A program made the translations under genes and the position numbers. From NCBI GenBank assembly GCA_030615855.1, contig JAUWYL010000014.1:1-32940 (forward strand): 32,940 bases of DNA, in the 5' to 3' direction. Origin of the DNA: a bacterium (GTDB lineage: Bacteria > UBP18 > UBA7526). Below the pieces are notes generated by a model that was not told the origin of the DNA, did not search any database, and worked only from the letters and a program-made list of their open reading frames with translations. Below are positions 24,086 through 31,086 of the stretch, piece by piece; position 1 is the first letter of the stretch, and every line of letters starts with the position of its first letter.

Positions 24086-24200
24086 GATGCGGGTGAGTTG
24101 TGGGTTATGAGTCGGGTTGTGCGGGTGAGGGTGAGTTTTAATTCCCCATCCTCACAACTCATCCCCGACCCACTACTCACAACCCATCCTCACCCTTAAT
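24086..24200. repeat. GGGTGAG/CTCACCC inverted low-complexity array (proB-obgE gap)
   Basis: Left arm GCGGGTGAGTTGTGGGTTATGAGTCGGGTTGTGCGGGTGAGGGTGAG; right arm CATCCTCACAACTCATCCCCGACCCACTACTCACAACCCATCCTCACCC. Confidence 0.65.
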
Positions 24201-24280
24201 CATTCCCTTACTTTTTACTTGGTGTTTGAATATTGGTGATTGTTTGGTAATTGTTTCTTGTATCTTGTTTTCGCGCTTGC

Positions 24281-25279
24281 TCACTTTCCCAGTATTTCCA
24301 GTCCTTCTGCTATTGCTTCCTTTAACTCTTCTGTTCCTTCTCCAGTTAAGGCGGAAATAGGATATACCTTATATCTCTGGTTTCTAAGCTCTTTTTGGAA
24401 CTGGGGGAAGTTCTCCCTGGCCTCCTTCAGATCCATCTTATTCGCCGCCACGATCTGAGGCCTCTCGAAGAGCAAGGGATCATGAGCTTTAAGCTCTTCA
24501 TTTATCGCCTGGAAGTTAAAGAGGGGAGGATTTTTTCCATAGCCAGTAAGATCGACAATGTGGATGAGGAGACTGGTTCTCTCTATGTGGCGCAGGAAGT
24601 CAACTCCCAGCCCCTTCCCTTTATGGGCCCCTTCAATGAGTCCTGGGATGTCAGCCAGGATGAATTCTCTTCCTTTAAAGGAGGCAACCCCCAGGTTGGG
24701 GGAGAGGGTGGTAAAGGGATAGGATGCGACCTTGGGCCGGGCACGGGTAAGAGAGGCCAAAAGGGTCGACTTCCCACTATTAGGGTAGCCGACCAATCCC
24801 ACATCTGCAATTAGTTTTAATTCTAATTCTAACTCCTTTTCCTCACCTGTCTGCCCTTCCTCGGCAAAGCGGGGGGCAGGGTCCCGAGAAGAAGCAAGGG
24901 AGGCATTTCCCTTTCCTCCCTTCCCTCCCTTAGTGATTAATATCTTCTGGCCCGGGTTTACCAGATCAGCGATGAGTTCTCTATTCTTTCTATTCCTTAT
25001 TACGGTTCCCGGGGGGACCCTAACGATTAAGTCCTCTCCCGCCTTTCCACTTTTTTTCTTTCCCTTACCATGGGCCCCGTTTCGTGCTCTATAGTGAGGA
25101 TGATAACGAAGGTCGATTAATGTCTTGAGCCTCTTATCTACCTCCAGGTAGATACTCCCTCCTCTTCCCCCATTTCCTCCATCCGGACCACCGCGGCGAT
25201 GTTTCTGGCGGGCAAAGGCGGTACAACCATTTCCTCCATTGCCTGCCCTAATAAAGATGTTTGCCCGATCAATGAACAT
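24281..25279 (-). CDS. obgE: Obg GTPase
   Basis: MFIDRANIFIRAGNGGNGCTAFARQKHRRGGPDGGNGGRGGSIYLEVD...DVGLVGYPNSGKSTLL...DIPGLIEGAHKGKGLGVDFLRHIERT. Confidence 0.97.
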   Translation of the reverse strand: MFIDRANIFIRAGNGGNGCTAFARQKHRRGGPDGGNGGRGGSIYLEVDKRLKTLIDLRYHPHYRARNGAHGKGKKKSGKAGEDLIVRVPPGTVIRNRKNRELIADLVNPGQKILITKGGKGGKGNASLASSRDPAPRFAEEGQTGEEKELELELKLIADVGLVGYPNSGKSTLLASLTRARPKVASYPFTTLSPNLGVASFKGREFILADIPGLIEGAHKGKGLGVDFLRHIERTSLLIHIVDLTGYGKNPPLFNFQAINEELKAHDPLLFERPQIVAANKMDLKEARENFPQFQKELRNQRYKVYPISALTGEGTEELKEAIAEGLEILGK

Positions 25280-25281
25280 GG

Positions 25282-25358
25282 TTCGGGATATCAGGTTATC
25301 GGGATATCAGGATATCTGAAGGTTCCCGATCACCCGATCCCCTGATTACCTGATCACC
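25282..25358. repeat. Strand-switching octamer array (rpmA-obgE gap)
   Basis: TTCGGGA TATCAGGT TATCGGGA TATCAGGA TATCTGAA ... CCCGATCACCCGATCCCCTGATTACCTGATCACC. Confidence 0.8.
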
Positions 25359-25363
25359 TACCT

Positions 25364-25630
25364 TTAGTGGGTCATCTTAAGAGAGGGATAGATAGAGACT
25401 CTCTTCCTCTCCCCGGCTCTCTCAAAGGAGACGAAACCATCTATCATGGCAAATAGGGTATCATCCCTTCCCAAGCCGACATTCAAACCCGGTCGAAATC
25501 TCGTCCCCCTCTGCCTGACAATGATGGCTCCTGCTCTTACCTTCTGGCCAGAGGAGGTCTTGATCCCCAATCTTTGGGAAGCGGAATCCCTTCCGTTCCT
25601 TGAGGAACCCATTCCCTTCTTATGTGCCAT
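25364..25630 (-). CDS. rpmA: 50S ribosomal protein L27
   Basis: [65 protein letters not shown]. Confidence 0.97.
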   Translation of the reverse strand: MAHKKGMGSSRNGRDSASQRLGIKTSSGQKVRAGAIIVRQRGTRFRPGLNVGLGRDDTLFAMIDGFVSFERAGERKRVSIYPSLKMTH

Positions 25631-25651
25631 AATTTCCTCCCTTATAGATTA

Positions 25652-26053
25652 GAAGTTTACAGTAACCAGTTTACAGTAAAATTACAAGCACCAAATTAGA
25701 TAAATCAAAAGCATACCAGGGTACCAGAATATCAGTGGGTAGAGTATCAGGGTACCCCCGAAGGAAAGCCTGTGGCTTCCAACGGGGCAGGCAGAATATC
25801 AGGCTTTAATAGATTTTTCCTGATATCCCGATAATCTGCATTCGGAGTATCGCGAAGAATTTAGCCAGCTTGTCTGGCGTCTATCCTTCCTACTGATGTT
25901 CTGATGTTCTGATTCGCTTATTGTTTTGGTCATTTGGTCATTGTATATTGTTTGTGATTTGTAATTTGTTATTTGGAATTTACTGTTCTGGTTACTGTTC
26001 GTCCGCCCCAGAGGGGCGAGACCTCGCCTTCGGTGGGCTGGTTACTGGTTACT
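25652..26053. repeat. Composite nested-palindrome element, copy 2 (rplU-rpmA gap), with inverted core and two inserted blocks
   Basis: AGAAGTTTACAGTAACCAGTTTACAGTAAA ... ATCAG core ... GTAATTTGTTATTTGGAATTT...CTGGTTACTGTTCGTCCGCCCCAGAGGGGCGAGACCTCGCC...; see findings. Confidence 0.8.
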
Positions 26054-26107
26054 TTATTACGTCTTGACCAGAACTTAGCCCTCAAAGTAACAAGGTTCTT
26101 GACGAAG

Positions 26108-26425
26108 TCAAGGCGTCCTTATAATTTCCTTGATGAGCAATGCAGTATATTCCTGGCGATGCCCGGCCTTTCTTCTGTATCCCTTCCTCTTCTTGAACTT
26201 ACCGATCACTATCTTCTTCTCCCTCCCCTGCTCCTTCACCTCTGCAATAACCTTTGCTCCAGAGAGAAGGGGCCTTCCCACCAGGACCTGATCCTCATCC
26301 TTGATCAGTAGGACTTCCTTTAGCTCTATCTTCTCTCTCACTTTGGAGTCTATTCTTTCTGTGCGGATAGTATCCCCGACCTCTATTTTATACTGCTTGC
26401 TTCCGCTTTGGATTATGGCGTACAT
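26108..26425 (-). CDS. rplU: 50S ribosomal protein L21
   Basis: MYAIIQSGSKQYKIEVGDTIRTERID...GKFKKRKGYRRKAGHRQEYTALLIKEI. Start corrected from 26437 (TTG) to ATG 26425 with SD GGAG. Confidence 0.95.
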   Translation of the reverse strand: MYAIIQSGSKQYKIEVGDTIRTERIDSKVREKIELKEVLLIKDEDQVLVGRPLLSGAKVIAEVKEQGREKKIVIGKFKKRKGYRRKAGHRQEYTALLIKEIIRTP

Positions 26426-26542
26426 ATCGTTCTCCAATTACTCTATTTTATTTCAATAAAAGAGTCAACTTGTTTGGCTCATTTTAAGGTACCGAAATTT
26501 CAATAAAACAAGGTTCTTGTGAAGCGAGGTTTTTATTTGTTA

Positions 26543-26571
26543 AGTATATCATTAATTACGAGATTTGTCAA
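26543..26571 (-). promoter_or_regulatory. Sigma70-type promoter for the rplU-rpmA-obgE-... operon
   Basis: Minus strand TTGACA (26571-26566), exactly 17 bp, TATACT (26548-26543), ~115 bp upstream of rplU. Confidence 0.75.
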
Positions 26572-26617
26572 ATATTGTCTTGAGGTCCTTGCTAACTTCC
26601 CTCTTGTTGCCTGGGTC

Positions 26618-27670
26618 TTAAAACATAAATCTTCTCATTCTAATATTGAGCAAGAGGCCGATTGAGGCGAGGCTGGTTACTAAGTGGCTTCCCCCATAAC
26701 TTAAGAAAGGAAGGGGCAATCCCGTGGCAGGCAGGATTCCGGTTGCCATGGCGATATTGATGATGATCTGGCTGGCGAGGAGAATGGCCACCCCTGCTGC
26801 TAAGAGGGATCCCAATCTATCCTTAGCATGGAGGCTTATTTCAATGGCACGAATGATGAGAAAGAAGTAGATTCCCAAAAGGAGAAGGGAGCCCAGAAAG
26901 CCCCACTCCTCTGCAAAGGAGGAGAAGATGAAGTCGGTATGATGTCCGGGTAAAAAACTACTTTGGGTGCTATTTAGAAATCCTTTTCCCAGGAGCCGGC
27001 CAGAGCCGATGGCGATCTTAGACTGGATGACATTGTAGCCCGCACCCAGAGGATCCCGGGCGGGACTTAAGAAGGAGAGGATCCTCCTCTTCTGATAGTC
27101 ATGCAGGAAGAGCCAGACTAGGGGAGAAACAAGTAGGAAGGAACCGATTAAAAGGAGAAGATGCCTTATCCGGGCACCAGCGAGATAGACGAGAATGAAT
27201 CCCAAGGGCAGGAAGAGGAAGGCAGTTCCCAGGTCGGGCTGACTGGCTATTAAAAGAAGGGGTAGGACGACAATGATTAAAGGAATGAAGAGGTCTGTCT
27301 TCTCTTTTTGGCTTAGGTATCTGGCGAGAAGGAGAAGGGTTGCTACCTTGGAGACTTCTGAAGGCTGGAAGGTTAAGAAGCCAATGGAGAGCCAGCGCCT
27401 GGCACCCAATACTGAGTGGCCGAAGAAGAAGAGGAGCGAGAGAAGCGCCAAGCCTGCAAGATAAAGGAGAGGAGCCCATCTCGCCCACTTATGATAATCG
27501 ATGGAGAAGAGAATCATACAGGCAACCAGGCCCAGACCCAGAGAAGCAAACTGCTTCAGGTGATGGGGAGTGGCGGTACTATAGATGGTCAATATCCCGA
27601 TAAGGCAAAGGAGAAGGGTGATGGCGAGTAAGCCCCAGTCAAAGTTCTTGAAAAGCCTTCTATCGAACAT
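26618..27670 (-). CDS. rodA: Rod-shape determining SEDS glycosyltransferase
   Basis: RRLFKNFDWGLLAITLLLCLIGILTIYSTA...YLSQKEKTDLFIP...LVASQPDLGTAFLFLP...AEEWGFLGSLLLLGIYFFLIIRAI...TGLPLPFLSYGGSHL. Confidence 0.95.
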   Translation of the reverse strand: MFDRRLFKNFDWGLLAITLLLCLIGILTIYSTATPHHLKQFASLGLGLVACMILFSIDYHKWARWAPLLYLAGLALLSLLFFFGHSVLGARRWLSIGFLTFQPSEVSKVATLLLLARYLSQKEKTDLFIPLIIVVLPLLLIASQPDLGTAFLFLPLGFILVYLAGARIRHLLLLIGSFLLVSPLVWLFLHDYQKRRILSFLSPARDPLGAGYNVIQSKIAIGSGRLLGKGFLNSTQSSFLPGHHTDFIFSSFAEEWGFLGSLLLLGIYFFLIIRAIEISLHAKDRLGSLLAAGVAILLASQIIINIAMATGILPATGLPLPFLSYGGSHLVTSLASIGLLLNIRMRRFMF

Positions 27671-27686
27671 CGCCCACCTCCGGTGG

Positions 27687-27775
27687 GAGTTGACAAGTTA
27701 ATAAGTTAATAAGTTAATGCGGTAATGCGAAATGCGTTAATGCGAAAAAAAGTTAACACATTAATGCGAAAATAA
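27687..27775. repeat. Octamer array (AAGTTAAT / GCGTTAAT vocabularies)
   Basis: GAGTTGAC AAGTTAAT AAGTTAAT AAGTTAAT GCGGTAAT GCGAAAT GCGTTAAT ... ACATTAAT GCGAAAAT. Confidence 0.8.
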
Positions 27776-27843
27776 GAACCTTTCGCTTTGCTCAAGAACC
27801 TTGTTTTCTCGCTTTGCTCGAAAATACGGGAATAAGTGATTAA

Positions 27844-27985
27844 AACATCCAACCATCCAACCATCAAACTATTCACCTAATCCAACCAATCCACCTATTC
27901 CACCCAACTTACTATCCATTTTCTCACCTGCTCACTTTCCCACTTTCTCACTTTCCCTCCGGGGCAGAGCCCCTCTGGGGCGGAG
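27844..27985. repeat. CATCCAAC and TTCTCACT octamer arrays plus GC-rich hairpin CTCCG...CGGAG abutting the mrdA stop
   Basis: CATCCAAC CATCCAAC CATCAAAC TATTCACC ...; TTCTCACC TGCTCACT TTCCCACT TTCTCACT TTCCCTCC; CTCCGGGGCAGAGCCCCTCTGGGGCGGAG. Confidence 0.75.
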
Positions 27986-27987
27986 CC

Positions 27988-29814
27988 TCATTTTCCTGTA
28001 AAGTAGGCCTCAAATATTTTTTTGGCGACCGGGGCCGCAGCCTCCCCTCCCATCCCTCCGTGTTCGATGAGAATGGCAAGCGCTATCTCTGGCTTCTTGT
28101 GGGGAGCGAAACCAATGAACCAGGCGTGGTCCTCTCCTAATGGATTCTCAGCAGTGCCCGTCTTCCCTGCTGCTTCTACTCCCTTTATCTTTGCCCGCCA
28201 ACCGGTCCCCAGCTCATTGACCACACCGGAGAGGGATTTTCTCAGAAGGTCGAGATTTTCCTTCCTTAATTTCACTTCTCTTATTAAGCGGGGTCTCGCT
28301 TCCCTTATCACCTTCCCTTCTGGTGAAAGGATTCTCTTTACCAGATAAGGGCGATAGAGCCTCCCTCCATTGGCAACAGCAGCTATTAGATTTGCCATCT
28401 GCAAAGGAGTAACGAGCAGATACCCTTGGCCGATGGAGAGATTAACGGTATCTCCCTCATACCATCCCCTGCCCAGGGAGTCCTTCCTCCATTTCTTAGA
28501 AGGTAGAAGACCTTTTTCTTCATAAGGAAGGCCTATCCTGCTTGGCTGGCCCAAGCCGAACTTTTGAGAGAAATCCACGATATTATCTACCCCGGTCTCA
28601 AGACCTAATTGATAGAAGTAGATATCGCAGGAATGGATAATGGCCTCTTTTAGATTCAAGGTCCCGTGTCCCTCTTCCTTCCAGCACCTGAAGACCCGAT
28701 CCTTAAAGGGGAAGGCACCGGAGCATGAGAACTCCTTATCTCGAGAGGCTATTCTCTTCTCCAAGGCAGTGATAGCCGTGATTACTTTAAAGGCAGAACC
28801 CGGGGCATACTGACCCTGGGTAGCGCGGTTGGTCAAGGGATGTAGGGGATCTTTTTTCAGAGAAAGCCACTCCTCTTGGGAGAGGAACCCTGCGAAGAGG
28901 TTGGGGTTATAGGCTGGAGAACTTACTAAACTTAGTATCTCCCCATTATTGGGGTCCAGGACTACAACGGCTCCTGGTCGCCCTTCGAAGGAATCCCAGG
29001 CCACTCTCTGTAACTGGTGATCGATGGTCAGTACCAGGTTATTCCCGGGAAGCGGCCTCCTATAGTCCATTACTCCCACCCTCTGGCCACGGTTGTTCAC
29101 CCTAATCTGCCAACCCCCATCCTCACCCCCCAGATACTCATCATAGACCTTCTCCACTCCATCCTGTCCTATTCTCTCACCCAAGCGATAGCCCTCACCT
29201 CTTAAAACCTCGAGTTCCTCCTTATCAATCTCTCCTAAGTGCCCCAGAACCGGAGCTAAAAGTTCTTCATCTGGATAGTAGCGCCGGGGCTGCACCTGGA
29301 GATCAACTCCAGCAAGCTCTAATTTTCTCACCAAGATCTTAGTGGCCGTCTCCAGATCAACATCCTCTCTTAGAGAGATGCTGGAGAAAGGCCTCTGGGA
29401 CTCTTTAATGGTCTGGTAGATTCTTTTTTCCGCCACCCCAATAATGGGAGCTACCTCTCTGACGGTCTTGGCTAAATCCTCTCGACTTAGGTTCCAGGGA
29501 TAGATAGTGAGGGAGAAAGAGGGACGACTTTTGGCCAGAACCTTCCCTTTTCGGTCATAGATAATCCCTCTCGGGGCGCGGGAGGGGAGGAGGCGGATGC
29601 TATTATTCTGGGCTAAGGAGCGATATCTCTCGCCCTGGATAATCTCCAGGACCCAGAGCCTTCCCAAGAGGATGAGAAAAGAGAGAGATATAAGAATGGT
29701 AAGGATTAAGAGCCGCTTTCGAAATTCCGCTCCGTCGCTGAAGCTATGCCCGTCCTCCGCAGTAGCACTGCTACGGAGGATGGAGAGCGTAGGCGACTTC
29801 TTTTCAGAAGACAT
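27988..29814 (-). CDS. mrdA: Penicillin-binding protein 2 (transpeptidase)
   Basis: LPSRAPRGIIYDRKGKVLAKSRPSFSL...QYAPGSAFKVITAITAL (SxxK)...AAGKTGTAENPLGEDHAWFIGFAP (KTG). ORF track start 29823 is TTG; ATG at 29814 is preferred. Confidence 0.95.
   Translation of the reverse strand: MSSEKKSPTLSILRSSATAEDGHSFSDGAEFRKRLLILTILISLSFLILLGRLWVLEIIQGERYRSLAQNNSIRLLPSRAPRGIIYDRKGKVLAKSRPSFSLTIYPWNLSREDLAKTVREVAPIIGVAEKRIYQTIKESQRPFSSISLREDVDLETATKILVRKLELAGVDLQVQPRRYYPDEELLAPVLGHLGEIDKEELEVLRGEGYRLGERIGQDGVEKVYDEYLGGEDGGWQIRVNNRGQRVGVMDYRRPLPGNNLVLTIDHQLQRVAWDSFEGRPGAVVVLDPNNGEILSLVSSPAYNPNLFAGFLSQEEWLSLKKDPLHPLTNRATQGQYAPGSAFKVITAITALEKRIASRDKEFSCSGAFPFKDRVFRCWKEEGHGTLNLKEAIIHSCDIYFYQLGLETGVDNIVDFSQKFGLGQPSRIGLPYEEKGLLPSKKWRKDSLGRGWYEGDTVNLSIGQGYLLVTPLQMANLIAAVANGGRLYRPYLVKRILSPEGKVIREARPRLIREVKLRKENLDLLRKSLSGVVNELGTGWRAKIKGVEAAGKTGTAENPLGEDHAWFIGFAPHKKPEIALAILIEHGGMGGEAAAPVAKKIFEAYFTGK
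29733..29799. repeat. Imperfect long palindrome (TCCTCCG...CGGAGGA core, GTCGC...GGCGAC outer) inside the mrdA 5' end
   Basis: GTCGCTGAAGCTATGCCCGTCCTCCGCAGTAGCACTGCTACGGAGGATGGAGAGCGTAGGCGAC; coded as SPTLSILRSSATAEDGHSFSDGA. Confidence 0.75.
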
Positions 29815-29816
29815 GA

Positions 29817-30323
29817 TTACCAAACCTTTGTCTCATTAGAAGTATTTCTAATGGGGGTTATCCTCTTAAAGACGTAAAAGAGGAGAGGGGTAAGAAGGGA
29901 GGTATAGAGAGAAGCGGGAAGGATGATGTAAAGAAAACAGTGGCGGAAGGGTGGGGTAAGATAGAACGAGGAGAGGAGAATGAAGAGAATCATTCCTTCC
30001 AAGAACATGCCTATAAATAGAAGGAGCCCCTGGGTGAGGGGGGCTTTGAAATATAGAAGGGGAGCAACCACTCCTGCTAAAAATCCAAGAACCGTCTTAG
30101 AGAAAGCATTGGTCCCTAATGAGACGGGGGAAAAAAGATCCAAAAGAATCCCGGCCAAGAAACCACACCAGGCTCCAGAGATGGGTCCTTTATAAAGACC
30201 TATAAAGATGACCAGTATGAGGAGAAGGTCGGGCTTAATTCCCAGGATGCTCAGCCGATTCAAGAGGGTGGCCTGGAGAATAGCCAGGAAGAGAAGGAGG
30301 ATGAAGGGAACTATTCTTCTCAT
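29817..30323 (-). CDS. mreD: Rod-shape determining protein MreD
   Basis: Hydrophobic ~168 aa (LNRLSILGIKPDLLLILVIFIGLYKGPISGAWCGFLAGILLDLFS) between mreC and mrdA; ATGA overlap with mreC. Confidence 0.92.
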   Translation of the reverse strand: MRRIVPFILLLFLAILQATLLNRLSILGIKPDLLLILVIFIGLYKGPISGAWCGFLAGILLDLFSPVSLGTNAFSKTVLGFLAGVVAPLLYFKAPLTQGLLLFIGMFLEGMILFILLSSFYLTPPFRHCFLYIILPASLYTSLLTPLLFYVFKRITPIRNTSNETKVW

Positions 30324-31042
30324 TGAGTCTTAAGGACTAGGACCTCTTCTAAGCTGCTCAGGTTTACTTCTGGGATAACAACTATCTTCAAGAAGAGGTC
30401 CTGGGGATGGGGAGGTTCTATTTTCTTTACTCTTCCTATGGCCAGACCCTTAGGGAAGAGCCCGCCTTCTAAACCAGAGGTGATGACTAGATCCCCCTCC
30501 CGGACATCTGCCCCTAAGGGGAGATACTTCAAGATGAGATACTTTCCCTTTCCCTGGATTACTCCCTGAATACGACTCCTCTGAACTAAAGCACCGATCT
30601 CGCTTCCCGGATCGGTGATGAGCAAAACCTGGGAAGAGTTTTTATTCGCCTTAATTACTCTTCCTGCCAGGCCCTTTGGGGTAATTACTACAGAATTCTT
30701 TTCTACTCCCCACTTTTCCCCTCTATCGAGAAGAAGGGCATGGAACCAGTTGCTTGGCTCCCGGGCAATGACAGAAGAGACCAGACCCTCATAGATGGAA
30801 TGCTCCTTTAGGTCCAAGAGCCTCCGTAACCTCTTATTTTCCTCTTCGACCTCAAGCAAGAACCTCTCTTTTCCTTGGACTGGCACTTCTTTCGGTCCAG
30901 AAGGTGCCCTGGCCAGGACCTTCACTGGCAGGTAGATAATGGTGGTTAGGCCCTCCTCTAATTTAGTACCCCGCTTCTTAGAGAGCAAAAAAAAGAGAGC
31001 TATTAAAATAAGCAAAACTAAAACAAAAACTTTCTTCTTCAT
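30320..31042 (-). CDS. mreC: Rod-shape determining protein MreC
   Basis: EEENKRLRRLLDLKEHSIYEGLVSSVIAREPSNWFHALLLDRGEKWGVEKNSVVITPKGLAGRVIKANKNSSQVLLITDPGSEIGALVQRSRIQGVIQGKG. Confidence 0.95.
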   Translation of the reverse strand: MKKKVFVLVLLILIALFFLLSKKRGTKLEEGLTTIIYLPVKVLARAPSGPKEVPVQGKERFLLEVEEENKRLRRLLDLKEHSIYEGLVSSVIAREPSNWFHALLLDRGEKWGVEKNSVVITPKGLAGRVIKANKNSSQVLLITDPGSEIGALVQRSRIQGVIQGKGKYLILKYLPLGADVREGDLVITSGLEGGLFPKGLAIGRVKKIEPPHPQDLFLKIVVIPEVNLSSLEEVLVLKTQ

Positions 31043-31086
31043 CAGACGCTGATTTCCTTTTACTGCTTACTGCTTGGGCTTACTAG

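Noticed and set aside
24395-24814. Plus-strand ORF (139 aa)
   Set aside because: Lies antisense to obgE, which has unambiguous family motifs.
25973-26311. Plus-strand ORF (112 aa)
   Set aside because: Spans repeat DNA and antisense rplU; no recognisable protein features.
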